Shown: positions 18,435 through 28,426, counted from the stretch's first letter. The stretch is DNA of 64,000 nucleotides from G963663365 sp963663365 (GCA_963663365.2 CAXXIH010000008.1:1364001-1428000); one strand, 5' to 3'. A program made the numbers and translations. The notes: a model not told the origin generated them from the sequence alone.

Positions 18435-19097
18435 TTATTTCACCCAATTCTCGATGCGCCATCCCCGGGATTCGGCAATGGAACGCAACTTCGGTCCCGG
18501 ATTAACCGTAACAGGCTGAGCAGAGCGCTCGAGCATTTGCAGATCGTTGATACTGTCTGCATAAAAAGCGGCGGTATCGATAGAGCCACTGTTATTCCGG
18601 CAAAAGGTTTCCGCCCGTTCTACTTTGCCCTGTTTGCTTAGATAAGGCCCGGCGATTTTTCCGGTGAATCTTCCATCAACAACCTGAAGTTCCGTGGCAA
18701 GTAGATGCTGAATTCCCAATGCGTCGGCAACGGGTTCCGCAATGATATGATTGGTTCCGGTTAAAAGAGCTGTGGGTATGCCCTGTTGCTTGAACTCTTC
18801 TATAATGCAAAAGGCTTGGGAGAAAATATTATCCCGGACACGCTGCTCGAAATGGCGCGCGGCAATCTGACGCATCGCCTCCTCGGTTTGATCAACGAAC
18901 TCCCGCAATTGGAACTCCAAAAATTCATCCACCGGACAGACGCCCTGATGATAAAGTTCCAAGAAATGGGCGGCACGTTCACGGTCCCCGCCGGGGGCCA
19001 AACCCTCATCGGCTAAAAACACTTTCCATGAATAATCACAGTCCATGTCCAAAAGGGTATGGTCCATATCGAAAAAGACGATGCTGGGCAGTGTCAT
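18435..19097 (-). CDS. HAD-IB family phosphatase (phosphoserine phosphatase-like)
   Basis: A 220-residue cytoplasmic phosphatase. Motif I is FFDMDHTLLD (nucleophile Asp10, acid/base Asp12), motif II Thr in LLTGTN, a Lys near SKQGKVERAE, and motif IV FYADSINDLQML. The helical cap between motifs I and II is the IB type seen in SerB and relatives, but the sequence is diverged and could act on another small phosphate ester. It lies 59 nt upstream of no obvious partner; the next leftward gene is the beta-helix protein at 19157. Confidence 0.85.
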   Translation of the reverse strand: MTLPSIVFFDMDHTLLDMDCDYSWKVFLADEGLAPGGDRERAAHFLELYHQGVCPVDEFLEFQLREFVDQTEEAMRQIAARHFEQRVRDNIFSQAFCIIEEFKQQGIPTALLTGTNHIIAEPVADALGIQHLLATELQVVDGRFTGKIAGPYLSKQGKVERAETFCRNNSGSIDTAAFYADSINDLQMLERSAQPVTVNPGPKLRSIAESRGWRIENWVK

Positions 19098-19156
19098 AGG
19101 TTGCGCTCACAATAACGATGGAACCATAGGGGGAAAAAGAAGGTTGTCAATCCGGG

Positions 19157-20971
19157 CTAGAGATTCCGTTTTCTGACCGGCAGATGCGGCAAGACCTGAA
19201 GCAAATCGGAAACATCATCCAACACGGGTTTAAAAACAAAGATTTTCATGCCGCCACGGTTCATTTCACCTGTGAATTGGTCCTCAAAATCGCTACGGCC
19301 ATCGCCGATATAGATCAATCCATCCCGGCAATCGAGACCCCGGGGATCGCTTGAAAACGGTCCCAAATGCCACAATGCCGTCACGGAATCCAAAGATGGC
19401 GTGAGTTCAAAAAATGCGCTGCTTCCATGGCGGTATTTCTGTTGCCCGCCTGTATAACCGGAAAGCGAAACATAAAACATTCCGGTGTCTGAATTATCAT
19501 CCAAGGCAGCGCCGGCGATATGCTTGCCCAATCCCTCAAAGGTTAGCTCTACCGGGTCTTTTTGGAGTTTCATGGTTTCAAGATCGAAGGCCAGCAATTT
19601 GGAATTGGAACATCCAAGCATGGTTCCATCTTGGCTTATCTCAACGCCTTCAAGAGGGCCGATTTCAGTTGTATCCCAGCGCTTTAAAATATGCCCCCAA
19701 GAGTCCTGTTCCAAAGATAATTCATAAATGCTGCGGCCATCGTCATCCGAAAGAATCAACGTCTGGTTATCACCTGTACAACGGATATCCAGGCCTTCAG
19801 GGCCGGGCGCGATATGATCACTGGAAGCAAACGGACGCGTGGGCATTGATGAAATGTTGCATCCGTTTCCACGGTCCACAGCATGAATTGCAAAGCAGTT
19901 ATCATCGGCAACAAACAGGCGGTCGCCTGTTACAGCAACGCCTTCCACATCTTCCGCCATCAAACCATTTGGCGTGGGACGCAGATTGTAGATGGCCACA
20001 AGATGGGGAACACGAATCGGAATCTTGCCGGATACGGTCTTCTCGCCGCATTTCAATTGGTAAGACACAGGCCCGGCAACGAATTCCTGCTCAAAGACAG
20101 GGCGATAATTTTCACTAACTGCGTTTTTGTCCTGACCGGCAGGAAGGAATGTGTTCCCCACAGCCCAAACAACCGTCTTGGACTTCTGCTCTGTGGCGAT
20201 TTCTTTTTCTTGATCTACAAAGCCGACACCATGACGCGCGTTTTCCTCAAATGCTGAATTCTGTATACAAAAAACATTGTATATGCCATCTTGGATAGGT
20301 GAGTCGATGATTTCAATCCCATCCTCTCCGTTCTTAGAAAAGCGGCATTGATCCACAATGGCTTGTGTATCAACGGCCAAGCGAATCTCAATTCCATCGT
20401 CCCCATTTTCAATAAAAGAGCAATCGTAAATCAAGACACCGGCATCGCCATCCAAATCGAGACCGTCATCGCGATTTTTGACGAATTGCGAAGAAAGCAG
20501 TACCGCTTGCGTGCTTTCTAAATCGATGCCGTCTCCATTGCCGGTTATTCGACAATCACGAATAGAAATATAGGTTTCAAAAGATGACGCGAAACCGACA
20601 CCGTCTTCTTTATTATTTTCGATAGAGCAATTTTGAAGTTCAGCTGAAGTCCCCGCCTCGAGCCAAACACCATTCTTCCCGCCCCGGATGGTCAAGCCCC
20701 GAATAACCGCCTGCCCTTTGATCGTAACAACGCTTGCATCACGCGAAGATTCAATAATGCACCGGGAAGGATCCTCGCCCTCAAGTGTGATATTGTCTTC
20801 TAAAACGATGGTCTCCCGATAAACGCCGGGAGAGATCTTAACCGTGCCGCCGGAATGGGCCTTCTCTACCGCCGCGGAGATCGTTTGGTATTCGCCCGGG
20901 ACTTCAAAAATCTCTCCCGTGGCAGAAATTTGAATTGCCGCGATTAAAGTCAAAAGACTCATAGCCATCAT
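19157..20971 (-). CDS. Secreted right-handed beta-helix protein with C-terminal propeller-like domain
   Basis: A 604-residue protein with a short signal (MMAMSLLTLIAAIQISATG) and AGGTAGG upstream. Residues about 25-255 open with EYQTISAAVEKAHSGGTVKISPGVYRE and continue as beta-helix rungs (NNKEDGVGF, GNGDGIDLES, NRDDGLDLDGD, NGDDGIEI, NGEDGIEI), typical of pectate-lyase-like or periplasmic copper-binding NosD-like helices. The rungs repeat the pattern N-G-D-D-G-I, which may bind calcium. The second half (about 320-590) resembles SdiA-regulated or esterase-like propellers with repeated LEGVEISQDGTMLG-type strands. No catalytic residues could be assigned. Confidence 0.7.
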   Translation of the reverse strand: MMAMSLLTLIAAIQISATGEIFEVPGEYQTISAAVEKAHSGGTVKISPGVYRETIVLEDNITLEGEDPSRCIIESSRDASVVTIKGQAVIRGLTIRGGKNGVWLEAGTSAELQNCSIENNKEDGVGFASSFETYISIRDCRITGNGDGIDLESTQAVLLSSQFVKNRDDGLDLDGDAGVLIYDCSFIENGDDGIEIRLAVDTQAIVDQCRFSKNGEDGIEIIDSPIQDGIYNVFCIQNSAFEENARHGVGFVDQEKEIATEQKSKTVVWAVGNTFLPAGQDKNAVSENYRPVFEQEFVAGPVSYQLKCGEKTVSGKIPIRVPHLVAIYNLRPTPNGLMAEDVEGVAVTGDRLFVADDNCFAIHAVDRGNGCNISSMPTRPFASSDHIAPGPEGLDIRCTGDNQTLILSDDDGRSIYELSLEQDSWGHILKRWDTTEIGPLEGVEISQDGTMLGCSNSKLLAFDLETMKLQKDPVELTFEGLGKHIAGAALDDNSDTGMFYVSLSGYTGGQQKYRHGSSAFFELTPSLDSVTALWHLGPFSSDPRGLDCRDGLIYIGDGRSDFEDQFTGEMNRGGMKIFVFKPVLDDVSDLLQVLPHLPVRKRNL

Positions 20972-21168
20972 AAAAAGCCTACCTGTTCAAAATCTGTCAG
21001 GAAGATTATACGGGAACCGTGTAAGGAAAGGAGCAGGAATGAGTAGGTATTTATAAGAGGATTCGGGGAAGGGTGTTGCGCTTAAATAACATACATACGT
21101 GTATCATTGGCACGGTTATGCTCTGATTTTAAGAATAAAAATCTGTAAGGACGGTATAACGAATAGGC

Positions 21169-21609
21169 TTAGTCTTGGGGACGCTCAACTTCACCGTTCC
21201 ACGAAAAAATCCCGCCGGAAAGGTTCGATACATTCTCAAAACCGTTCGTCATCAAGAAAGCGCCAACCCCATAGCTACGCATTCCCGAAGCACAATAAAC
21301 AACGCAATGTTTCCCGGGATCCAGTTCGTCGCGCCGATCCTCAATTTGCCCTATGGGAATATGCACTGCGCCACGAATCCAACCATGAGTGCGCAGTTCT
21401 TGATCCTCACGAACATCGAGCAGTAAGGGTGGCTGGTCGGAACTTAGAAGAGTCCTGAGTTCATCGGCCGACAGCTCGCGTGGCGAAGGTGGCGACACCT
21501 CAGGTTCACGATGTACTGTTTGGGCAAGCGATGGGCAGGAATGCCCATTACCGTTGCCGTTACCATTGGAACTGCCATTACCACCAAACAATCGCTGGAG
21601 TAATTTCAT
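21169..21609 (-). CDS. Rhodanese-like domain protein
   Basis: A 146-residue protein. The ATG at 21609 follows GAGG by six bases; a TTG four codons upstream is less likely. A flexible Asn-Gly linker (NGNGNGNG at 17-22) and a Pro/Ser stretch precede a rhodanese domain (about 45-146) with LLLDVRED, GWIRGAVHIPIG and the active-site loop CASGMR with Cys106. It probably binds a persulfide sulfur and passes it on. No signal peptide is evident. Neighbours give no partner. Confidence 0.88.
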   Translation of the reverse strand: MKLLQRLFGGNGSSNGNGNGNGHSCPSLAQTVHREPEVSPPSPRELSADELRTLLSSDQPPLLLDVREDQELRTHGWIRGAVHIPIGQIEDRRDELDPGKHCVVYCASGMRSYGVGAFLMTNGFENVSNLSGGIFSWNGEVERPQD

Positions 21610-21758
21610 TCGAAACCTCAATCAAAATCACAATTCTTCAATTTAAGAAGTACCAAGCAGCAATCAAAAATCAAAGCTATCCTGCTCAATCTATCCATTC
21701 GCCAACTTCAATCAAGCTTAACCAAGGAAGGTTGTCACGCTCAGAAATACAATTCTCG

Positions 21759-24119
21759 CTATTGCAGCAAGGGCAATCGTGCAATGGTGTAAGGTTTGAT
21801 TACTTCATCAAAGCGATTTTTCAGTACTACCTTGGCCGGCTCATCCGAATAATTGATGGCAAGGACATGTCCATCCTCTTGTACACTAAAATAGACGCGG
21901 GGAGGATGCTTGATTTGCAGCGACAAACGGGTCAAAGGATTCAAATCAGGATTCTGAAATAACAATTCCCTGACATATTCTCCATAAAGTGCAGGAGGCT
22001 CCATATCACCCCGAAAACGGTGGAATTTTCCTTGTCCGCAATCACCTCGGGACCAGTTATGGAATGTTTTCGAATTACCCTCCGGTGTAGATAAGCCGCC
22101 TTTGGGAAAACTGGGATAAATTATTGTCCCGCCATTGCGCAGCCATTTGTCAATGACTTCCTGTACATCCGCTTCGATCCTGTCTCCCCACGCAAAAACA
22201 AGAACCTTATACCGATCCAAAAATCCATCGCGAATCAGACGTTCATCAAGATAATCAATTTCCACTTGTTCCCGAATCTCACGAGCACGCGGATTGAATC
22301 CCCACCCATACAGATATCGGAATGTGCCGGGATCCAACTGGTTCATCGTCTCGGGATAATAGACGGCCACATCGATGACCGGATCATGACGCATATCGAA
22401 GTATTTAAAGTTCTCCATCCAGCGATCAATGGCGTAGGGGCGGTTCATAATATTCGCATGGTAGGTAAAGAAGTGGTCGCCATTGGTGACCGTTGTATTA
22501 TAAATACGGCCGGTGGTACCGCGCGCGGTATGAGAACTGGCCGGTTCAAAACCGAGATCGACTCCATAAAGCCGGGCCGCTGTCGCCGCTAAACGTGTTG
22601 CATAATAATTCTGATGAAAACTATCGGTCTCATTGGTTAGACGGATTCCCCCATCAACCGAGACCATGGTTTTGGTCTGGGCCGAGTAATCCGTTCCCGC
22701 TTCACGAAATCCCCAGCCACCGGCCGACTGGTAAATCTTCGTATTGGGCATCGCCTTCTTGGATTCCAACGTCCAAAATTCGCACCAATCGGTCATACTT
22801 TTTGTATACCATTCGGTCATGTCGAGGGTGCGCCGCAAGTTGTAATTGGTATACGGCAAACGGACTTCCACTTCCCCGAAATCGGCATATTCCGTTTCCC
22901 ATGCTTTATTCAGATTGGCTACAGTTTGATAGCGCTCACGTAAAAAATTCTGATAATCCTTTTGCGCGTAGGCATCTCCCGCCCAGTAGCCGATATGGAT
23001 ATGCATGGCTTCGCCTTTATATCCCCAGTTCCCGCCTGCCGGATATTGAGATTCACCATAATTGCCACTCGGCCCAAGACGAACACCTTCCAGGATATGC
23101 ATCGGCTCGTAATGATTTCCAAAAGCCTGCAGGAAACGTGTGACGTGCCTGGGATGATGTGGACTCCAAATACTCTGAATAGGATTGGAAAGACCATGCT
23201 CCAGACATACAAAACCAACATTTTCATCGCTATCGGCAAACCAATCGGGCAAAGAATAGGCGGAACCGACAATTAAAAGCGGGAACCATTTCAGATCGTA
23301 AATTTTCAAAACATCGATAACCGCATCGTAAAACGACCAATCGAATTCGCCCTCTTTCTCCGGCTCAACAATATCCCAGCGTACATACGATTCGACCGCT
23401 GTGAATCCAAGTACTTTGGCCAAAGGCGCATAATCGCGTAAAGCCGGGAGTGAAGTCCAAAGTTCTTCCAAACTGCCATCTGTATCCACACCGGCCGAAC
23501 AGACAATTTGCATAGGCCGATTTAGAACCAGAAGCGGCGTCACATCTTTGGGTATCGAGGCACGCGCGGCTTCCCAATCGTCTTTATCGAATTTCTGATG
23601 AAGTTTGATCGATTTGAGATATTGCAGCCCGATGATCTGAAGATGGTTGTGTTTTGTTTTCGCCGGATCGTATTTCGGTTTTTCAATTCGAAAGAACGCG
23701 CTACGAACTTTGCCGGTATTAAGACGCGTAAATGACGCACTGTCGCGGAACCGGTCCCATACACCGTTAAATGAATCGTCCGACAAAAGCATTGGCTGAA
23801 TCACTCCGGCGCCTTTGTCGACAAACTCGATCTCAAGCACAATATCCGGACCGGAAACATCATCAAACGTTAGAAAACGGAACTCAAACGTTTCCGGATT
23901 GTAGGCATCTTTGGCCGGTTGAATGCACAACACATTGCCACTCGCAGTTGACTCCGAACTGCATTGTTCTCTATTGATGAGATTGAGTTTTTGCTGCTTC
24001 GCCGGTGCTGAAGCGTCAAAAAGAAGTTCGGGTGACCCTTCCGCAAATATGGAGTCTGCCACAGCAAGTAGAGAGGTACACAACAACAGAACACTGAGAA
24101 TATAATTTCGTGAGCGCAT
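21759..24119 (-). CDS. Secreted GH14/GH42-like glycoside hydrolase
   Basis: A 786-residue protein with a signal peptide (MRSRNYILSVLLLCTSLLAVADSIFAEG). An N-terminal beta-rich domain (to about 195) precedes a TIM barrel. The barrel shows VESYVRWDIVEPEKEGEFDWSFYD, a clan-A strand-helix seen in GH42, and GPSGNYGESQYP, which resembles the catalytic GPxGE block of beta-amylases (GH14). After it a GATase-like region contains DVAVYYPE and a C-terminal beta sandwich. Proteins of this shape are often called family 14-like or beta-galactosidase-like, without a tested substrate. It is divergent from the epimerase at 24312. Confidence 0.75.
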   Translation of the reverse strand: MRSRNYILSVLLLCTSLLAVADSIFAEGSPELLFDASAPAKQQKLNLINREQCSSESTASGNVLCIQPAKDAYNPETFEFRFLTFDDVSGPDIVLEIEFVDKGAGVIQPMLLSDDSFNGVWDRFRDSASFTRLNTGKVRSAFFRIEKPKYDPAKTKHNHLQIIGLQYLKSIKLHQKFDKDDWEAARASIPKDVTPLLVLNRPMQIVCSAGVDTDGSLEELWTSLPALRDYAPLAKVLGFTAVESYVRWDIVEPEKEGEFDWSFYDAVIDVLKIYDLKWFPLLIVGSAYSLPDWFADSDENVGFVCLEHGLSNPIQSIWSPHHPRHVTRFLQAFGNHYEPMHILEGVRLGPSGNYGESQYPAGGNWGYKGEAMHIHIGYWAGDAYAQKDYQNFLRERYQTVANLNKAWETEYADFGEVEVRLPYTNYNLRRTLDMTEWYTKSMTDWCEFWTLESKKAMPNTKIYQSAGGWGFREAGTDYSAQTKTMVSVDGGIRLTNETDSFHQNYYATRLAATAARLYGVDLGFEPASSHTARGTTGRIYNTTVTNGDHFFTYHANIMNRPYAIDRWMENFKYFDMRHDPVIDVAVYYPETMNQLDPGTFRYLYGWGFNPRAREIREQVEIDYLDERLIRDGFLDRYKVLVFAWGDRIEADVQEVIDKWLRNGGTIIYPSFPKGGLSTPEGNSKTFHNWSRGDCGQGKFHRFRGDMEPPALYGEYVRELLFQNPDLNPLTRLSLQIKHPPRVYFSVQEDGHVLAINYSDEPAKVVLKNRFDEVIKPYTIARLPLLQ

Positions 24120-24311
24120 GATTCGATTTACGATTCTAAAAATGGTGAGTGTTTTGGGGGATCGCGCACAGAATGCACGTACACCGATAGTGCAAAATAG
24201 CTTTCACACCCCGTTTCGTCAAGGTAGTATGCCGGAGATATTGCAATAAAATTTAATCTTTGAAGCTGTTTATATCCTGAACAAGATTCAGAAAGAACTC
24301 GGGATGACACA

Positions 24312-25181
24312 ATGAAATTCGGAGCTCATATCTATCTATGGACTGACCGCTGGACACCCCAAGGCTTGCATTTGCTGGACCAAGCAAAAGAGCTTGGGCT
24401 GGACTGTTTCGAAATTGCCTGCGGTGATGATGTGCAGATTGACATCTCAAGCACCGGCGCACATGCCCGCTCGCTCGGGCTGGAGCTGGTTCTGAGCCCG
24501 GGCGGGGAATGGCCGATGGAGTGCGACATTTCATTGGATGATCCTCAAAACCGCCAACGCGGTGTCGATTGGCACCGTAAATACATCGAGATGGCCGGAG
24601 AACTCGGCGCGATAGCCTATACGGGAGCGATCTACGGCCATCCGGGATGTATCATGAAACGCCGTCCCCCTGATGATGAATTGCCGCGCACAGCCGAGAA
24701 CCTTCATCATCTGGCCGATGTGGCTGAATCATGCGGTGTTGAACTCGTGCTCGAACCCATGAGCCATTTCCGCACACATTTGGTGAATACCGTTCACCAG
24801 GCCGTGCAATTGATCGAACTGGCCGGGCATAAAAATCTAAAAGTCTTATTAGACACCTATCATCTCGTGACTGAAACACGGGATTATGAAAAAGAAGTGC
24901 ACACCGCCGGTGATCTTTTGTGGGGAGTCCACGCCTGTGAAAACGACCGTGGTGTGCCCGGCGGCGGATTAGTTCCATGGACAAAGATTTTTAAAAGCAT
25001 CGCTGATATTGCAATGGATGGATACATCATTTTGGAAACCTACAACTCATCGCTTGACGATTTCGCATTCGAGCGCGGTATGTTTCACAATGTGTGTCCA
25101 AATGGAAACGATTTCGTGCGCACCGGACTGAGTTTCTTACAAGAAGGTTTGCATAAAGCCGGAGCCAATCATTCATACTGA
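24312..25181 (+). CDS. Sugar phosphate isomerase/epimerase, D-tagatose/D-psicose 3-epimerase-like
   Basis: A 289-residue cytoplasmic TIM barrel. The metal and catalytic set is Glu148 (LEPMSHF), Asp181 (LLDTYH), His207 (GVHACENDRG) and Glu242 (ILETY). The ENDRGVPGGGLVPW stretch matches ketose 3-epimerases. It is first of a rightward group with the sulfatase (59-nt gap) and cupin, so it may epimerise a sugar released after desulfation. The specific sugar is not predictable. Confidence 0.85.
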   Translation: MKFGAHIYLWTDRWTPQGLHLLDQAKELGLDCFEIACGDDVQIDISSTGAHARSLGLELVLSPGGEWPMECDISLDDPQNRQRGVDWHRKYIEMAGELGAIAYTGAIYGHPGCIMKRRPPDDELPRTAENLHHLADVAESCGVELVLEPMSHFRTHLVNTVHQAVQLIELAGHKNLKVLLDTYHLVTETRDYEKEVHTAGDLLWGVHACENDRGVPGGGLVPWTKIFKSIADIAMDGYIILETYNSSLDDFAFERGMFHNVCPNGNDFVRTGLSFLQEGLHKAGANHSY

Positions 25182-25240
25182 AATCCGTGGTTATTTGGCT
25201 ACAATATGGGTGAAGAAAAATAAAGGCAGCGAGGTGAATC

Positions 25241-26941
25241 ATGGCGATCGATCAGAAAATGCAGCGGCGGGACTTCTTGAAACATACAGGCCATGCGGTT
25301 CTAGGCGGCTCCGCGGCCTTGGCATTTCCACAGACATGCCGAAGCGCCGAAGCAGCGGATGATCGACCGAATATCATCCTGATTATGACTGATGACCAAG
25401 GTTACGGCGATCTTGGATGCCATGGCAACGATAAGATCCGTACACCAAACCTCGACCACTTCGCCTCTGAAAGCATCGAAATGTCGCAATTCTGTGTATC
25501 GCCGGTATGCGCACCCACGCGCTCCAGTCTTATGACCGGCCGCTACAATTACCGCACCGGTGTTGTGGATACCTATTTGGGCCGCGCCATGATGCACAGC
25601 GATGAAACAACATTGGCCGAAATGCTCAGTAAAGCCGGATATCGAACCGGCATTTTCGGCAAATGGCACCTGGGCGACAACTACCCCCTCCGCTCCATCG
25701 ACAACGGTTTTCAAGAATCCCTGGTTCACAACGGTGGCGGCATCGGTCAACCGGCCGATCCGCCGGGCAATAAATATCAGGATCCGATCCTGCAACATAA
25801 TGGAGAAGCCAAACAGTATAAGGGCTATTGCACAGATATTTTCACCGATGCGGCCATAGAGTTTATCCAAAAGAACAAAAAGCGGCCGTTCTTTGTTTAC
25901 CTATCGACGAATGCGCCCCATACGCCTCTGCAAATCGATGAAAAATACTACAAACCCTATTTGGATATGGGGCTCGATGAAACCACCGCCAAAGTTTACG
26001 GCATGATCGAAAATATCGATGATAATATCGGGCGTCTTATGAAAAAATTGGATCGCCTACGCTTAAGTAAGAATACGCTTGTGATCTTTCTTACCGATAA
26101 CGGCCCGCAACAAGAACGTTATGTGGCGGGATTCCGTAATCGGAAAGGCAGCGTATACGAAGGCGGTATTCATGTGCCGTGCTATATACGTTGGACCGGT
26201 ACTTTCCAGGCGGGGAAACAAGTGGACCGTATGGCGGCGCATATCGATATCGTTCCTACGGTTTTAGAAATTTGCGGTGCTCAGGCTGACACAAACCACA
26301 AAATAGACGGCAAGAGCCTGTTGCCCCTCCTAAAAGGAGACAAACCAAACTGGCCTGACCGGACACTTTTCTTCCAATGGCACCGGGGTGACGAACCCAT
26401 ACTTTTCAAACAATGCGCGGCCAGGTCACAGCGTTACAAAATGGTCAACGGCGATGAACTGTATGACCTGCAAAACGATCCGGGCGAATCAACCAATATC
26501 GCAGCAGAGAATCCGGAGATTCTGGCCAAACTTCGTAAAGAATATGATGATTGGTTCGCCGATGTATCTTCGACACGCGGCTATGCGCCGCCGCGTATTC
26601 AATTGGGTACGCCTTATGAGAATCCGGTTATTTTGACCCGTCAGGATTGGCGCGGCCCGGAAGCCGGATGGGGAAAGGATTCTTTAGGTTATTGGGAAGT
26701 CGAAATCATGACTCCCGGAACCTATGAGATTAGGTTTCGATTCCTGCCGCTGGCCGAAGATGCGCGGGCCGAACTCCAATTGGCCAGTGCCGCAGGTGTA
26801 TTGAAACTCCCCAAAGGCTCCACAGATTGCACGTTTAGCGGTCTTCGGCTTGAACCTGATGAGGCACGGCTGGAGGCCAAATTGATACTTTCCGAGAAGA
26901 CAATCGGTGTAAATTATGTCGACGTCATAAAAACAGATTGA
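25241..26941 (+). CDS. Tat-exported type I sulfatase with C-terminal extension
   Basis: A 566-residue arylsulfatase-like enzyme. The N-terminus has MQRRDFLK and a hydrophobic stretch, a twin-arginine signal. Metal ligands Asp51-Asp52 lie in LIMTDDQGYGD. The formylglycine site is C90-A-P-T-R followed by SSLMTGR, the Cys-type S1 motif. Lys141 and His143 lie in GKWHLG, and a TDNG metal site is further on. About 100 residues after the sulfatase domain form a beta-rich extension (TPGTYEIRFRFLPLAEDARAEL) that may bind glycan. GAGGTG precedes the ATG. It sits between an epimerase and a cupin gene, which implies removal of sulfate from a carbohydrate. Confidence 0.93.
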   Translation: MAIDQKMQRRDFLKHTGHAVLGGSAALAFPQTCRSAEAADDRPNIILIMTDDQGYGDLGCHGNDKIRTPNLDHFASESIEMSQFCVSPVCAPTRSSLMTGRYNYRTGVVDTYLGRAMMHSDETTLAEMLSKAGYRTGIFGKWHLGDNYPLRSIDNGFQESLVHNGGGIGQPADPPGNKYQDPILQHNGEAKQYKGYCTDIFTDAAIEFIQKNKKRPFFVYLSTNAPHTPLQIDEKYYKPYLDMGLDETTAKVYGMIENIDDNIGRLMKKLDRLRLSKNTLVIFLTDNGPQQERYVAGFRNRKGSVYEGGIHVPCYIRWTGTFQAGKQVDRMAAHIDIVPTVLEICGAQADTNHKIDGKSLLPLLKGDKPNWPDRTLFFQWHRGDEPILFKQCAARSQRYKMVNGDELYDLQNDPGESTNIAAENPEILAKLRKEYDDWFADVSSTRGYAPPRIQLGTPYENPVILTRQDWRGPEAGWGKDSLGYWEVEIMTPGTYEIRFRFLPLAEDARAELQLASAAGVLKLPKGSTDCTFSGLRLEPDEARLEAKLILSEKTIGVNYVDVIKTD

Positions 26942-26969
26942 TGCCGTAAGCAGCATTGCGAGGAGTACC

Positions 26970-27329
26970 ATGGCCAATCCATCAACATCAAAAGGTTACG
27001 TTGTCCGGCACCAAACTGAGGTCGAGCCGGTTCCCTGCCCCTGTGGTTCAAGCACACGCATCATCACCGCCGCCGATACATCGCAAGCCAGTTTTCACAT
27101 CACCCATATCAAGGACGCTCAGCGTCATTATCACAAAAACACCACCGAGATTTACTACATTCTTGAGGGTGAAGGAATCATGGAATTGGGTGAAGATGAA
27201 ATCGAAGTCAAACCCGGCTCAACCGTACTGATTGAAAAAGGCACCCCGCACCGCGCATGTGGTGATTTCAAAACTGTGGTTGTGGCCCTACCCGCGTTCC
27301 AGGCGGATGATGAATATCTAACGGCTTAA
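26970..27329 (+). CDS. Cupin domain protein
   Basis: A 119-residue single-domain cupin. GAGGAG precedes the ATG by four bases. The first cupin motif is HYHKNTTEIYYILEGEG and the second PGSTVLIEKGTPHRA, with His, His, Glu and a second-motif His as likely metal ligands. Single cupins of this kind act as sugar or organic-acid isomerases, or as small sensors. It starts 28 nt after the sulfatase gene, in the same group. No specific reaction can be assigned. Confidence 0.85.
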   Translation: MANPSTSKGYVVRHQTEVEPVPCPCGSSTRIITAADTSQASFHITHIKDAQRHYHKNTTEIYYILEGEGIMELGEDEIEVKPGSTVLIEKGTPHRACGDFKTVVVALPAFQADDEYLTA

Positions 27330-27350
27330 CCGGTTCCTGACCGAAACAGT

Positions 27351-28265
27351 TTAGGAGGATAATTCAGCAAGAATTTCCAGAACCCGGTCGATAAGTTCAT
27401 CCGCCAAGAATTCTTGGAAACGGTCAAACACGCATGTTGGGGGGCGCACATTGCTTGTAGTAAAGATGTTTCTCCGCACCAAGAGACGTTTGAAAAAGTG
27501 GATGGAGATATCCAGCTCTTGGTTGGAAAAAGCCAGAACCGGCAAAAGTCTTTCGAAGAGGGTCCAGGCCGCCTGACGCTCGCCTTGTGCGTGAAGTCTC
27601 CGAACCGCCTCGTAAATCCGCACCATACTCGCTTCGGGCATGAACGCATTTACACCACGATCTAACGCATCAATGAGCTGCATCACCGCCCAACCGCCGG
27701 AAACATGAAGCCGCCCATCAAAGCGCTCCAGGATTTCCGAATATTTGGGACAGGCATTTTTGGTCTCGACTTTAATGAAACGGAAAAGCGGCAGCGAATC
27801 AAAAAGCCGGGCAATCAAGTCCATCGGCATCCCCGAACCGACCCAATCGATATCTTGGATCATGAGTTCAAGTTCGACCTCGCTGCAAAGCCGGCGGTAA
27901 AAATCTTCAATTCCATCATCATCGAGCGGGGGAGCCTGAACAAGCATCATGCGGCAACCGCACTGCCGGCCGTACTTCGCGGAGCGGACACAGACTTCCA
28001 GCGATGGTGAAGAAGCCCCCACAATCACGGGCACACGCCCGGCAGCGGTTTGAGAAACAATCTCAATAACCGCACAACGCTCTTCCTCGGTTAAACGTTC
28101 GACCTCGCTGGCCATGGCAGGAGAAATCAATGCCGCCGCCCCGCTTTCGATCGCGTCATGAACCAAACGGCGCAGGGATTCAACATCAATAGAGCCATCC
28201 TGCGCATAAGGAGTCTGAACAATGGGTACAATGCCTTGTGGCAGTTCACTTTGCATGTCCTGCAT
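27351..28265 (-). CDS. DapA/NAL-fold family protein (class I aldolase-type) with altered active site
   Basis: A 304-residue TIM barrel of the dihydrodipicolinate synthase/N-acetylneuraminate lyase family (PF00701). I start it at the ATG at 28265, which has GGAAAGGAAAT upstream; the open frame reaches 28364 but the extra residues are unlike the family. Lys165 in FRFIKVE is the expected Schiff-base lysine. The DapA GTTGE motif reads AMASE (49-53) and the YYN catalytic tyrosine motif reads APP (111-113), so it is neither DapA nor a standard NanA. A pyruvate aldolase or a dehydratase for a sugar acid is possible. It is convergent with the cupin gene. Confidence 0.8.
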   Translation of the reverse strand: MQDMQSELPQGIVPIVQTPYAQDGSIDVESLRRLVHDAIESGAAALISPAMASEVERLTEEERCAVIEIVSQTAAGRVPVIVGASSPSLEVCVRSAKYGRQCGCRMMLVQAPPLDDDGIEDFYRRLCSEVELELMIQDIDWVGSGMPMDLIARLFDSLPLFRFIKVETKNACPKYSEILERFDGRLHVSGGWAVMQLIDALDRGVNAFMPEASMVRIYEAVRRLHAQGERQAAWTLFERLLPVLAFSNQELDISIHFFKRLLVRRNIFTTSNVRPPTCVFDRFQEFLADELIDRVLEILAELSS

Positions 28266-28426
28266 AGTGATTTCCTTTCCTTTCAGCCTGCCGCTAAATG
28301 TCACCTTTGAATGATCGCTTAAACCGGCCCATTTTTTTAAGTCTCTTGACACATTTGCCATCATTGCCGGAAGATAAGCAAGGCAACCATTTGGTAGAAG
28401 CCAGGATTACCTAAGGAGAAATTTCT

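Noticed and set aside
19414..20118. 234-aa ORF antisense to the beta-helix gene
   Set aside because: Low-quality composition; shadow of the Asp/Gly-rich repeats.
21091..21104. ATACA-TACG-TGTAT palindrome upstream of the beta-helix gene
   Set aside because: Only five-base arms and no second copy; below the level of interest.
22493..23143. 216-aa ORF antisense to the GH14/42-like gene
   Set aside because: Nested opposite a full-length enzyme gene, without independent support.
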